A stretch of DNA of 64,000 nucleotides from an uncultured Bacteroides sp. (GCF_963677945.1 NZ_OY782578.1:3625258-3689257); one strand, 5' to 3'; positions 9,642-18,954 are shown, numbered from the stretch's first letter. Numbers and translations: made by a program. Notes: a model not told the origin generated them from the letters alone.

Positions 9642-11978
9642 ATGAAAAAACATTTCATAGCAGTATGCTGCTCACTGTTTATGGCTTCTCAGCTTTATGC
9701 ACAGCCATTATACAAAAATCCGAAAGCGCCGGTAAAGGACAGAATCAGCAATTTAATTTCATTAATGACTCTGAATGAAAAGATTGGTCAGCTTTGTTGT
9801 CCGCTTGGATGGGAAATGTATACCAAAACAGACAAAGGTGTTATTCCTTCAGATCTTTTCAAGAATCAGATGCAAAACAAGCCTATCGGTTCTTATTGGG
9901 CAACGCTTAGAGCTGATCCATGGACTAGAAAAACTTTGGTTACCGGACTTTCGCCAAAACAGGCAGCCGAAGCTATTAATGCTTTGCAAAAATATGCAGT
10001 GAAAGAAACCAGACTAGGTATTCCTATTCTTTTCGCAGAAGAATGCGCCCACGGACACATGGGAATTGGTACAACCGTATTTTCTACATCTCTTGGCCAG
10101 GCTAGTACATGGAATCCTGAGTTAATAGAAGAAATGGGAAAGGTTATTGCTATGGAATGCAGATTGCAAGGAGGAAACATTGGTTATGGACCAATCCTTG
10201 ATTTAGCACGCGAACCTCGCTGGTCGAGAATGGAAGAGACTTTCGGAGAAGATCCTGTTCTTATTGGAGTATTGGGCAGTGCTTTTGTTAAAGGATTGCA
10301 GGCAAAGGATCAAAATGGGAAAGCTCAGTTTTACTCTACTCTGAAACATTTTGCCGGTTACGGTATTCCACAGGGTGGCCATAATGGCGGACGTGCTCAG
10401 ATTGGTCAACGAGAACTGTTCTCGGAACACCTTGCTCCTTTCAAGATGGCAGTGAAAGCTGGTGCCGAAACTGTGATGACATCTTATAACTCTATAGATG
10501 GTGTACCTAGTACATCTAATAGTTATCTGCTGAAAGATATCCTTAGAAACGAATGGGGATTTAAAGGATTTGTATATTCCGACTTAGGAAGTATTGAAGG
10601 TGTTGCGGGGCATCGTGTTGCAGCCAATGTAAAAGAAGCAGCTGCGAAATCTCTTCAGGCTGGTACGGATATGGATTTAGGCGGTAATGCTTACGGAAAG
10701 AATCTGGAAAAAGCTCTTCAGGAAAATCTGATTTCAATGGCTGATATAGACAGCGCTGTGAGTCACGTTCTGAGATTGAAATTTGAAGCCGGATTGTTTG
10801 AGAATCCATACATGAATCCAAAAGATGCAGCTAAAATTGTTCGTTGCGATAAGCATCTATTGGTAGCTAAAGAAGTGGCAAGAGAAGGTATTGTGCTACT
10901 AAAAAACAATCAGCTTCTGCCATTGGATAAATCAATCAAAAGCATAGCTGTAATTGGTCCGAATGCCGATAACATCTATAATCAGCTTGGCGATTATACA
11001 GCTCCACAGGAAAGAAGCAATATCAAAACAGTTTTGGATGGAATAAAGAAGATTGTTTCTCCAGAGACTCAAGTAAATTATGCTAAAGGTTGTGCTATTC
11101 GCGATACATCCGAAAGTGATATTGCATCGGCTGTAGAAGCTGCAAAGAAATCGGAAGTTGTTGTTTTGGTTCTAGGAGGCTCAAGTGCCCGCGATTTCTC
11201 TACTGAATATAAAGAAACCGGTGCTGCTACTGTTTCTGATAAAAAGAAAGAAGTACTGTCGGATATGGAGTGTGGCGAAGGATACGACCGTTCTTCACTG
11301 GATTTACTGGGAGATCAGGAAAAACTGCTTCAGGCAATGATCGAAACCGGCAAACCTCTTGTTGTGGTTTACATTGAAGGACGTCCTCTGAATATGAATA
11401 CTGCTTCGGAAAAAGCAGGTGCTTTGCTCACTGCATGGTACCCTGGTCAGGAAGGTGGAACAGCAATTGCAGAAGTTCTATTCGGCGATTACAATCCAGC
11501 CGGACGACTTCCGGTATCTATTCCAAGATCGGTAGGCCAGTTACCAGTATACTATTCACTTGGCGAACAGAATTCATACGTTGAGGGTCCAAGTACCCCA
11601 CTCTATAGTTTTGGATATGGATTGAGTTACACAACTTTCGAATACTCTAATCTGAAAATTGACCAATCGGGCAAAGACACATTCAACGTTTCTTGCGAAG
11701 TAAAAAACAGTGGTAACCGTGAAGGCGATGAAGTAGTTCAGCTTTATCTCAGAGATAATGTAGCTTCTGTTTCTACTCCCGAAATCCAGTTAAAGAAATT
11801 CAGCAGAATTCATCTGGATAAAGGTGAGAGCAAAAAAGTAGAATTTACTCTTACTCGTGAGGATCTGTCTCTTTATAATCAACGAATGGAGTTTGTAGCC
11901 GAACCGGGAACTTTCACAGTAATGGTTGGTGCTGCAAGCAACAAAATTCTTTTGAAAGATAAATTTGAGCTAAAGTAA
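9642..11978 (+). CDS. GH3 beta-glycosidase (beta-glucosidase/xylosidase-like)
   Basis: 778 aa with signal peptide (cut near QLYAQ). The GH3 N-terminal barrel contains KHFAGYGIP and the nucleophile region GFVYSDLGSIEG, with Asp314 as the likely nucleophile (most relatives have SDW or SDH here). The alpha/beta sandwich domain follows (EGIVLLKNNQLLPLD, VVLVLGGSS), then a fibronectin III-like domain (VVQLYLRDNVASVSTPEIQL). It probably trims non-reducing beta-linked glucose, xylose or similar units in the periplasm, acting with the adjacent fucosidase. GH3 specificity spans several sugars, so the substrate stays open. Confidence 0.92.
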   Translation: MKKHFIAVCCSLFMASQLYAQPLYKNPKAPVKDRISNLISLMTLNEKIGQLCCPLGWEMYTKTDKGVIPSDLFKNQMQNKPIGSYWATLRADPWTRKTLVTGLSPKQAAEAINALQKYAVKETRLGIPILFAEECAHGHMGIGTTVFSTSLGQASTWNPELIEEMGKVIAMECRLQGGNIGYGPILDLAREPRWSRMEETFGEDPVLIGVLGSAFVKGLQAKDQNGKAQFYSTLKHFAGYGIPQGGHNGGRAQIGQRELFSEHLAPFKMAVKAGAETVMTSYNSIDGVPSTSNSYLLKDILRNEWGFKGFVYSDLGSIEGVAGHRVAANVKEAAAKSLQAGTDMDLGGNAYGKNLEKALQENLISMADIDSAVSHVLRLKFEAGLFENPYMNPKDAAKIVRCDKHLLVAKEVAREGIVLLKNNQLLPLDKSIKSIAVIGPNADNIYNQLGDYTAPQERSNIKTVLDGIKKIVSPETQVNYAKGCAIRDTSESDIASAVEAAKKSEVVVLVLGGSSARDFSTEYKETGAATVSDKKKEVLSDMECGEGYDRSSLDLLGDQEKLLQAMIETGKPLVVVYIEGRPLNMNTASEKAGALLTAWYPGQEGGTAIAEVLFGDYNPAGRLPVSIPRSVGQLPVYYSLGEQNSYVEGPSTPLYSFGYGLSYTTFEYSNLKIDQSGKDTFNVSCEVKNSGNREGDEVVQLYLRDNVASVSTPEIQLKKFSRIHLDKGESKKVEFTLTREDLSLYNQRMEFVAEPGTFTVMVGAASNKILLKDKFELK

Positions 11979-12014
11979 TAACTTGCCATAGGGCTTAATA
12001 AAAGCTAATCATAG

Positions 12015-12050
12015 AATCTCCTGCAACCGCTAAGATTGCAGGAGATTTTT
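12015..12050 (+). terminator. Rho-independent terminator of the GH29-GH3 operon
   Basis: AATCTCCTGCAA and TTGCAGGAGATT form a perfect stem with a 9-nt loop, followed by TTTTTATT. It sits about 37 nt after the GH3 stop. Confidence 0.9.
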
Positions 12051-12135
12051 ATTGCCCAATGGTTTTTATTTATTGGCCAATCATTTTTATTTATTGACCA
12101 ATAAACCTCAATCCATTCACCAATCATTTTCTGAT
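12051..12135. repeat. 21-bp-period ATTGnCCAAT repeat cluster
   Basis: Three direct copies of ATTGnCCAAT start at 12051, 12072 and 12093, exactly 21 bp apart, separated by TTTTTATTT. Degenerate CCAAT words follow to about 12130. Each core is itself palindromic (ATTGGCCAAT). The same word returns at 15.6 and 27.2 kb. Confidence 0.65.
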
Positions 12136-12227
12136 GAATGATAAATAAACAACAACAAGAAAACCAGTTGTTTCTATTCTATAGAAATAAACGCTTCTAT
12201 TAAAAAAAAGAGAAGTACAACAGCTTT

Positions 12228-12983
12228 TTAATTAGCAAAATAAGGAGATAGCAAATCTTCGAAAGTATAAAATCCCTCTTTCTTGTCGGCCAAGTTATCG
12301 GCTACAAATAGCACACCATTTCCAAACGCTTCTCTGGATATGGCTTCATGTATTAATCTTACCGTTTGATATGGAAAACCAAAAATAATTTCATGCTTAC
12401 TTACTATCCCTCCTGCCCTTATGGAGCTGATTTCGGATTCTTCCAAGTCTAATTCTTTAGCCAACTTGATTGCAGTGCCGGACACACCTGGCTTTCCCTT
12501 AAAATGTTCCTCTATAATTTCAATATCCACCCATGGAGCTATTTTTTTCAGAAGTTTTGCCGCAAACATTAAATAATTAACTCCCAATGAAATGTTGGGG
12601 CTCCAGAAAACAATAGTCTTTAAAGAAAGTTCTGACAAGAATTGCTTTTCATCCTCATCATAATGAGATATAGCCGAAATAATAATGATTTTCCGTGAAG
12701 CTGCAGCCTTTCCATAACTATAAATTCCATTACTGGAAGAAAAATCAATAATTATATCTACAGGATGTTTGCTCAGCAATTCTTCTATTTCAATGCTGGA
12801 TGTTGAAAATATTAATCCTGGCTCTTTCGAATCAATTCCAAGGAACTCTGGTACATGTCTATGTTCCAAAATAGTACTTTGCCTTAACACCCACTCCAAA
12901 GAATATTCATTGCTTTGAAGTATTACATTGGCAACAGCTTTCCCAGCTTTTCCAAATCCTATTAGTCCAACTTTCATTTTCAT
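12228..12983 (-). CDS. dapB-like: DapB-like 4-hydroxy-tetrahydrodipicolinate reductase family protein
   Basis: 251 aa, DapB family. The N-terminal Rossmann motif is GLIGFGKAGKAVA (about residues 6-18). Around residue 160 the active-site region reads EEHFKGKPGVSGTA, where E. coli DapB has HHRHK..DAPSGTA. The first His and the Lys are kept, but the second His is Phe, and DAPSG is replaced by a version one residue shorter. The later GxxxGxHxxxF region is GGIVSKHEIIFG. It may be the genuine lysine/diaminopimelate enzyme of a divergent lineage or a paralogue with another substrate. A minus-strand promoter is plausible: TATATTTA (13018-13011) with TTTG (13040-13037) 18 nt upstream. It is not in an operon with other lysine genes. 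Confidence 0.75.
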   Translation of the reverse strand: MKMKVGLIGFGKAGKAVANVILQSNEYSLEWVLRQSTILEHRHVPEFLGIDSKEPGLIFSTSSIEIEELLSKHPVDIIIDFSSSNGIYSYGKAAASRKIIIISAISHYDEDEKQFLSELSLKTIVFWSPNISLGVNYLMFAAKLLKKIAPWVDIEIIEEHFKGKPGVSGTAIKLAKELDLEESEISSIRAGGIVSKHEIIFGFPYQTVRLIHEAISREAFGNGVLFVADNLADKKEGFYTFEDLLSPYFAN

Positions 12984-13336
12984 TTTTAAATCCAGAAATT
13001 AAAGATTGCATAAATATAACTTTTATTTGTTGATTTCAAATCGGCTTATTGATAAATAAAGAATGTTTTATAACAAGTTTTTATTAAACAGGAAGCATTT
13101 AAAATTTTCAGGAATGATTCTAATTAAGATTATTTTGCATTTATTTTTATAAACAAATAATAATCTATAGATTTGCATTAATAAAAAGATAATAAGATAA
13201 ATACCATTTAGATTAGCTATATTTCAGAGCTCGCCTACTATAATATTAAACATTCGTATAGTTATTAATAAAATATAGACAAACTATAATTATTTGCTTT
13301 TTAAATTTGAATGTTAAACTAAAATTATGGTAGATT
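12984..13336. promoter_or_regulatory. Divergent promoter region between the DapB-like and BspA-like genes
   Basis: Holds the minus-strand promoter described with the DapB-like gene and, for the plus strand, a TAAATTTG box at 13302-13309, 27 nt before the ATG at 13337. No other feature seen. Confidence 0.45.
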
Positions 13337-15514
13337 ATGAAACAGCATTTTACTCTAAAATCTTTATTGGCAATTTTATGCTTATCCTTCGGTTTTAACT
13401 TGCAAGGACAAAACGTACTACCTATAAGCATTAACGTAGAAACTGCCGGAACGTTAAGTTCTATAATTCCTGCTTCGAAGAAATTCTTAATAACAGATCT
13501 AACTTTATCGGGGAACATTAATGGTAGTGATATAAGATTTATCCGTGAAATGGCAGGGCGCGATTATCTGGATAATAGTACTGATGGGAAACTTAACAAA
13601 CTTAATTTGAGTGATGCAAAAATAGTAAGCGGGGGCGATTACTACTATTTCGATGATCACTCTAATGATCACAACAATTGCTACACCGCAAATAATGTGA
13701 TATCTAACTGTATGTTTTATAACCTGAACAAGCTGACCTCAATCACTCTTCCAAACAGTGTTACTTCTGTTGGCGATCTTGTTTTTCATAATTGCACAGG
13801 CTTAACCTCTTTTACTATACCCGAGAGTGTTACTAAAATTGGTTATCAGGCATTTCACTATTGCACCGGATTAACTTCAATATCAATTCCAAAAGGTGTT
13901 TCTTCTATTGGTAATGAAGTATTTAAAGGCTGTTCCGGATTAACTGAAATTACTGTTTCAAGTGAAAATCCTGGTTATAATACTGTTGAAGGTGTTTTAT
14001 TCAATAAAGACAATACCACACTGATAGCCTTTCCAAATGCAAAGACCAATACCAGCTATACTATTCCAAACAGTGTTACAACAATAGGTAACAGCGCATT
14101 CAGCGACTGTATAAAACTAACATCTGTTTCTATTCCGAGCAGCGTAACTAAAATCGGCGATTCTGCTTTTTCAAATTGCACAGGTTTAACTTCTGTTACT
14201 ATCCCAAACAGTGTAACTAATATAGGTACTTACATATTTAATTATTGCTCGGGGTTAACTTCCGCTATTTTAGGTGACAATATTGCAACTGTCAGCGCTG
14301 ATGCTTTTCGTGGTTGTACAAAATTAGCTTCAGTTTATATTCCGGCCAGCGTTACTTCTATAAGCAATGAGGCCTTTTCTGGTTGCAAAGGATTGAAAGA
14401 GATATATAGCAAAAGAACTACTCCTCCAACCATCGGAACTGATGCTTTCAATGGAATAGATAAAACAACCTGTAAACTTTATATTCCCAAGAATACTTAT
14501 TCAGTTTATTGGCTTGCAGCAGAATGGGGCGATTTTACGAATATAATCGAAGGTCCTGTTTATCTAATCAAAACATCTGCCAACGAAGGTGGTAAAGTAA
14601 CTAAAAACAGCATGTTTGTAAAAGAAGGAGGATCGGCAATCTTTACCATCAATCCCGACAAAGGATATAAAATTAAAACTGTATCACTGAACGGAAATGA
14701 TATTCTTTCAAAAGTTGTGAATAATACCTATGAAGAAAATCCTGTTAATGCCGACATCACGTTTGATGTTACCTTTGCAGTTATTCCATATTATCAAATG
14801 AGTGCAGCATATAATGAAGGTGGAAAAGTTATCATCAACGATTCTATTATTGCCAACGGTAAGAACATTTCAATAATAGAAAAAGATTCTGTTATATTCA
14901 AGATTGTTCCGAATGATAATTTCGTCATTGAGAAAGTTACTCTGAATGATAAAGATATCACTACCAGCCTTGAAAATAATAGCTACAAGATTGATTCATT
15001 ATCTGCTGCTCAGGCCATGCAGGTAAGTTTTATCAGAACTCATTATACATTGGCAGTCAAGTCAGAAGGCGAAGGTAAAGTACTCTTCAACGAGAAAGCT
15101 ATTACCGATACAATTAAGGTAGAGGTAAATAAACCTTTAACTATTAACTTTACACCTACTGAAGGATACAAAATTGCCTCAGTGTCTTTAAACGGTAAAG
15201 ACATTATTTCAGACATTACAAATAATGCATATACCATAAATGCAATGAGCGAAGATCTTAATATTGTAGTTAGTTTTAAAGATATAAATACTGGCATCAA
15301 TGGAACTGAAGCAAATAGTATAAAAGTGTATGCCGAACAAAATTCTATTGTAATTGAAGGAGCAAACTTAGGAGATGACATTTCAGTTTATACAACCTTG
15401 GGCACTTTAATGAAAGCTGTCAAAGCTACTGAAGATAGAATTAGAATAGATGTTCCTGGTAATCAGATTTATATTATCAGAGTTGCCGGTAAATCGTATA
15501 AAGTATCTTTATAA
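13337..15514 (+). CDS. BspA-like leucine-rich-repeat surface protein with InlB-type B repeats
   Basis: 725 aa, secreted. Signal peptide ends near GFNLQGQ. Residues about 100-400 carry LRR_5 (BspA/TpLRR) repeats such as LTSVTIPNSVTNIG and LTSVSIPSSVTKIG, with an intervening non-repeat segment near 210-235. Three copies of a 75-80-residue bacterial repeat follow (each with an EGGKV or EGKV core, then a V(S/T)LN(G/D)(K/N)DI motif), like divergent InlB B-repeats. The C-terminal 70 residues (SIKVYAEQNSIVIEGA to YIIRVAGKSYKVSL) resemble the beta-sandwich tail of type IX-sorted or DUF6383 Bacteroidales proteins. A role in adhesion is inferred from the family. It stands alone between repeat-rich gaps. 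Confidence 0.85.
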   Translation: MKQHFTLKSLLAILCLSFGFNLQGQNVLPISINVETAGTLSSIIPASKKFLITDLTLSGNINGSDIRFIREMAGRDYLDNSTDGKLNKLNLSDAKIVSGGDYYYFDDHSNDHNNCYTANNVISNCMFYNLNKLTSITLPNSVTSVGDLVFHNCTGLTSFTIPESVTKIGYQAFHYCTGLTSISIPKGVSSIGNEVFKGCSGLTEITVSSENPGYNTVEGVLFNKDNTTLIAFPNAKTNTSYTIPNSVTTIGNSAFSDCIKLTSVSIPSSVTKIGDSAFSNCTGLTSVTIPNSVTNIGTYIFNYCSGLTSAILGDNIATVSADAFRGCTKLASVYIPASVTSISNEAFSGCKGLKEIYSKRTTPPTIGTDAFNGIDKTTCKLYIPKNTYSVYWLAAEWGDFTNIIEGPVYLIKTSANEGGKVTKNSMFVKEGGSAIFTINPDKGYKIKTVSLNGNDILSKVVNNTYEENPVNADITFDVTFAVIPYYQMSAAYNEGGKVIINDSIIANGKNISIIEKDSVIFKIVPNDNFVIEKVTLNDKDITTSLENNSYKIDSLSAAQAMQVSFIRTHYTLAVKSEGEGKVLFNEKAITDTIKVEVNKPLTINFTPTEGYKIASVSLNGKDIISDITNNAYTINAMSEDLNIVVSFKDINTGINGTEANSIKVYAEQNSIVIEGANLGDDISVYTTLGTLMKAVKATEDRIRIDVPGNQIYIIRVAGKSYKVSL

Positions 15515-15584
15515 TTTGCAGTTAAAATAAAGGGAGTTACAAGCATTAAGTAATATCAGACTTAGTTCTTGGTTAATAAATCAA

Positions 15585-15623
15585 ATCCATAGACCAATAA
15601 CTGAAAATTATTGGTTTATGGAT
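15585..15623. repeat. 16-bp inverted repeat with CCAATAA/TTATTGG core
   Basis: 15585-15600 and 15608-15623 are inverted copies with one mismatch (ATCCATAGACCAATAA). The core belongs to the same word family as the clusters at 12.05 and 27.2 kb. It may also help terminate the BspA-like gene, but it is 70 nt past the stop and lacks a T-run. Confidence 0.6.
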
Positions 15624-15625
15624 AA

Positions 15626-15710
15626 AAAACTCCCGCCGGCTTTTTTAAAAACATAACCGGATGTTGAGCAAAGTCCCGCCAGCTTTCAAAAAAAGCCGGC
15701 GGGACTTTAT
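15626..15710 (-). repeat. GC-rich hairpin repeat element, copy B (inverted)
   Basis: Reverse-complement copy of the element at 551-638, sharing the CCCGCC arms and the central ACTTTG..CAACATCCGGTTA spacer. Its main hairpin pairs 15670-15686 with 15692-15708 (17 bp, one mismatch, 5-nt loop). A half-palindrome CTCCCGCCGGCTTTT lies at 15631. In both copies the element directly follows CCAATAA-type words. Confidence 0.7.
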
Positions 15711-15783
15711 CTTTCCTGGATCAGGTTTTACAGTTTATGCTATAGCCTCTACCTGGAAAAAAGTTTTCTACTTAGTTTCATCT

Positions 15784-16174
15784 ATCTACCACCAAATTTA
15801 AATTAAATCATTGTAAATAAACACATTAACTTAGCGGGAGATAAATATAACGTACAATCTATCTCCCACTAGCAATCTTGCAATCTACTGGTTGTTAAGA
15901 TATTAATTAGTAGGAGATAAAACATATCTGCTACTAATTTCGAATCATCTGCTACTAAATTCTTCCAGACAAGAGAAGTACAAACTTCTGTATTCTTATC
16001 TCTAAAGCCATTTTTATCATTGGCAAGAATAAGAAATAAGCTAAAATTAGTGGTAGATCGACTCAATTTGTAGCAGATAAACAGATTTTATATATAACTA
16101 TTTTTTATCTTCCACCAGTTCAAAGTACTATAAACAAAGAGATTTATGCAAATCTAGTGGCAGATGTAGCAGAT
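15784..16174. repeat. Array of degenerate YTAGTRGNAGAT words in both orientations
   Basis: About ten or more copies of a 12-mer close to TTAGTAGCAGAT, or its complement ATCTGCTACTAA, lie at 15784, 15831, 15861, 15907, 15926, 15947, 16047, 16067, 16107 and 16154, in alternating orientation. Spacing is irregular. The open frame at 15869-16066 is made of these repeats and is not a gene. The same word recurs at 58.9 and 61.5 kb. Confidence 0.7.
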
Positions 16175-16437
16175 GATTCTGTGAAAATTAAATTTCAGGA
16201 AGGTAATCTAAGCAAATGACTAATTTCTGGAATGAAATCCTCATTCAATAAATGATTTATTTGACGTACACCACATTTTGACTGAGGGCATGACAGACCA
16301 ATATGCAATATTAAGAATAGGAATAGCTAGTATTGTGGCTTACTATGATAAAATTCACACTATTTTAAATTACAACATGTAAACAAATCATCTTTATTTG
16401 CATATATTTGTGTCTGTAAATAATCTAACAATCTATT

Positions 16438-16779
16438 ATGAATACAAAGCTTAAAATTCTTGTTTTTGCTTTATCTGGAGTAGCTATTTTTTCATCATGT
16501 GTTAAGAAATCAAGATATGATAAAGTGTGTGAAGAAAACTACCGTTTGCAAGAACAAATTAAAGGTCTTATATCCGAGACTTCTAAAAAAGATTTTGTCA
16601 TAAAGGAGTTAAAAGCCGAATTAGAAAATACCAGGCAACAAAAAACAGAGCAACCTACTACAAATACAGTGAAAGAACCTTCACTAAATGGTGGAAGTTT
16701 CTTAAATGAAAGAGATTGTATGCAAGGAATCCTGGCTTCAGTAAAAACTCAGGATACAGCTTCTGTAAAAAGCGTATAA
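16438..16779 (+). CDS. Small coiled-coil lipoprotein, unknown function
   Basis: 113 aa. Lipobox IFSSC (Cys21) marks a lipoprotein. Residues about 25-70 are heptad-like and highly charged (YDKVCEENYRLQEQIKGL, KDFVIKELKAELENTRQQ), so a short coiled coil is likely. The rest is Thr/Ser/Asn-rich and low in complexity. I recognise no family. A TATATTTG box lies at 16403-16410, 27 nt before the start. It follows the long repeat field and is not in an operon. Confidence 0.65.
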   Translation: MNTKLKILVFALSGVAIFSSCVKKSRYDKVCEENYRLQEQIKGLISETSKKDFVIKELKAELENTRQQKTEQPTTNTVKEPSLNGGSFLNERDCMQGILASVKTQDTASVKSV

Positions 16780-16957
16780 TCTCTTAGATCTATTTAAAAG
16801 GGAAAAGTGTTTAGCTTATAAACACATTCTAGTGAAGCAAAGACATTTATTTAATTTACAAAAAAGGAAATGGCCTTTATAAACATTTCGTCCATAAAAG
16901 CCATTCATATTAATAAGAAGTAAGTTTATCTGTTTTTCATTTATCCATTTTATTATT

Positions 16958-18001
16958 TTATCGTAAAACACGACCTGAGCCATCACCGCCCATAAGGTTT
17001 TCAACTTCGGCAGTATTTACCAGGTTAAAGTCACCATAAACAGTGTTCTTCAGACAAGAGGCAGCCATTGCGAAATCAAGTGCCTTCTGATCATCACCCG
17101 GATAAGCAACTAATCCGTATATCATACCACCACAGAAAGCATCTCCTACTCCAACACGGTCTACATTATGTGTAATATCATAAATCTTAGAGCTTTTCAA
17201 AGTATTATCTGAATAAACAACTCCGGCAATAGTATTATGATTGGCATTAATTGAATTACGAAGTTCAAGGAACATCTTTTTGCAACGAGGAACCTTAGCC
17301 ACAACTTGTTCGCCAACAGCTCTGAAGCCATCTTCATTCAGTTCTTCATTTACAGAAACAGCCTTAAAACCAACTTTAGAAATTCCAAGCACTTTTTCAT
17401 ATTCAGGCTCACTACCAAAAATTACATCGCTATATTTTACCATAGGAAGCATTACCTCATCAGGAGTCTTGCCATACTTCCACAAATTCTTACGATAATT
17501 CAAGTCACATGAAATAGTCAGCCCCATACTATCGGCAACTTTTATTCCTTCCATGCAGGCATCTGCAGCACCTTGTGATACAGCAGCAGCCACACCCGAC
17601 CAGTGAAACCATTGTGCATCTTTAAGAACTTCTTTCCAATCAATCATCCCTGGTTGAAGCGTACAGAAAGATGAACCTGCACGATCATAAACAACTTTTG
17701 ACTGACGGGCAACTGCTCCATTTTCAAGGAAATAAATACCAACCCGGTCACCACCTCTTGCTATGCAACTTGTTCCAACATTATGAGAACGTAGTTCTTT
17801 TATACAAGCATCAGCAATATCATTTTGAGGAAGACGGGTTACAAATTCACTATTCAAACCAAATTGAGCCAAAGAAACAGCAACATTTGCTTCACTTCCA
17901 CCATATGTTGCAACAAATCCTCTAGTTTGGGAAAACTTTAAATAATCGGGAGGAGTTAAACGTAAAAGTACCTCTCCGAATGTAACAATTTTATTTATCA
18001 T
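16958..18001 (-). CDS. kdgK: PfkB-family sugar kinase, probably 2-keto-3-deoxygluconate kinase
   Basis: Phosphorylates 2-keto-3-deoxygluconate in uronate breakdown. From the ATG at 18001 it is 347 aa; the open frame reaches 18082, but the family begins at MINKIVTFGEVLLRLTPP. Marks include YGGSEANVAVSLAQFG (about residues 36-51), DRVGIYFLENG, SCDLNYRKNLW, and the catalytic GVGDAFCGGMIYGL region near residue 295, where Asp is the base. Length fits KDG kinases. The usual neighbour, KDPG aldolase, is absent; the tail GGDGSGRVLR is unusual. Substrate assignment within PfkB kinases is by overall resemblance. Confidence 0.82.
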   Translation of the reverse strand: MINKIVTFGEVLLRLTPPDYLKFSQTRGFVATYGGSEANVAVSLAQFGLNSEFVTRLPQNDIADACIKELRSHNVGTSCIARGGDRVGIYFLENGAVARQSKVVYDRAGSSFCTLQPGMIDWKEVLKDAQWFHWSGVAAAVSQGAADACMEGIKVADSMGLTISCDLNYRKNLWKYGKTPDEVMLPMVKYSDVIFGSEPEYEKVLGISKVGFKAVSVNEELNEDGFRAVGEQVVAKVPRCKKMFLELRNSINANHNTIAGVVYSDNTLKSSKIYDITHNVDRVGVGDAFCGGMIYGLVAYPGDDQKALDFAMAASCLKNTVYGDFNLVNTAEVENLMGGDGSGRVLR

Positions 18002-18237
18002 AGATTTATATTTTATTGTCAAAAACGCAGTTTTAGATTCATTTAGACGACCAAAAGTAATTAAAACCACCGAGCATGGCAATAATATGGCAGTTTATTT
18101 TTATCCAATATAGAAATAAGCTAATACCATCTTATATTTTTCATTTCAAACAAATTGGTATTGCATTTGTTTTTAATGAGGTCATCAAAAGTTTAAAGGC
18201 ATAGTATTTGTATTCTAATTATTCATAATAAAAACAG

Positions 18238-18954
18238 ATGGAAAAATTTCGAAGCGATTTATCAAACAAGGAATATCCAATTTCTGATAAGGTATCAGGC
18301 AAATTGGTAAGAAGCACTATTTTAGAACTAATAAAAAAAGACAATCCACAATTTACATCCAATAACTATCTTTCGTCCAGCGAATTAAATCATTATAGAG
18401 AGAAATATATTGAGAATTCTCTTTTAAAACAAGTCGGTAAGCTAACTGATCTAGAACAAGTTGTGCTGGAATCTTTGAAAGACAAAACTACTCTGTCAAA
18501 CAAATTAGATGTTGACGACAAACAAAAAACAACTTTTGGGCAACGAGTAGCAGATCATGTTGCCTCTTTTGGAGGTAGCTGGACGTTTATTATTTCTTTC
18601 GGTGTGTTTCTTCTTGTTTGGATTTGTATAAATGTTTTTTGGCTTGCCAACAAAAGCTTTGATCCATACCCATTCATTCTCTTAAATCTAATATTATCTA
18701 CTATTGCAGCTTTGCAAGCACCTGTCATAATGATGAGCCAAAACAGGCAGGAAGAAAAGGATAGGGAAAGAGGCAAAAAAGACTATATGATTAATCTTAA
18801 ATCTGAACTTGAGATTAGAACTCTACATGAGAAAATAGACCACTTGCTCATTAACGAACAGCAAGAGGTTCTAGAAATTCAAAAAGTACAGGTTGAGATG
18901 TTAAATGAGATTATTAAACAAATTGAACAGGAGAAAATAAAAACAATAAAATAG
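18238..18954 (+). CDS. DUF1003-family membrane protein
   Basis: 238 aa. The DUF1003 core runs from about residue 97: FGQRVADHVASFGGSWTFI, a first membrane helix (FGVFLLVWICINVFWL), SFDPYPFILLNLILSTIAAL as a second helix, then QAPVIMMSQNRQEEKDRER and an acidic/basic helical tail that may form a coiled coil. The preceding 90 residues look soluble. Function of the family is unknown; it sits in the inner membrane. Single gene, with a TTTG-rich upstream region. Confidence 0.85.
   Translation: MEKFRSDLSNKEYPISDKVSGKLVRSTILELIKKDNPQFTSNNYLSSSELNHYREKYIENSLLKQVGKLTDLEQVVLESLKDKTTLSNKLDVDDKQKTTFGQRVADHVASFGGSWTFIISFGVFLLVWICINVFWLANKSFDPYPFILLNLILSTIAALQAPVIMMSQNRQEEKDRERGKKDYMINLKSELEIRTLHEKIDHLLINEQQEVLEIQKVQVEMLNEIIKQIEQEKIKTIK

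Noticed and set aside
15869-16066. 65-codon minus-strand frame
   Set aside because: It consists of YTAGTRGNAGAT repeats in both orientations and has no protein-like composition.
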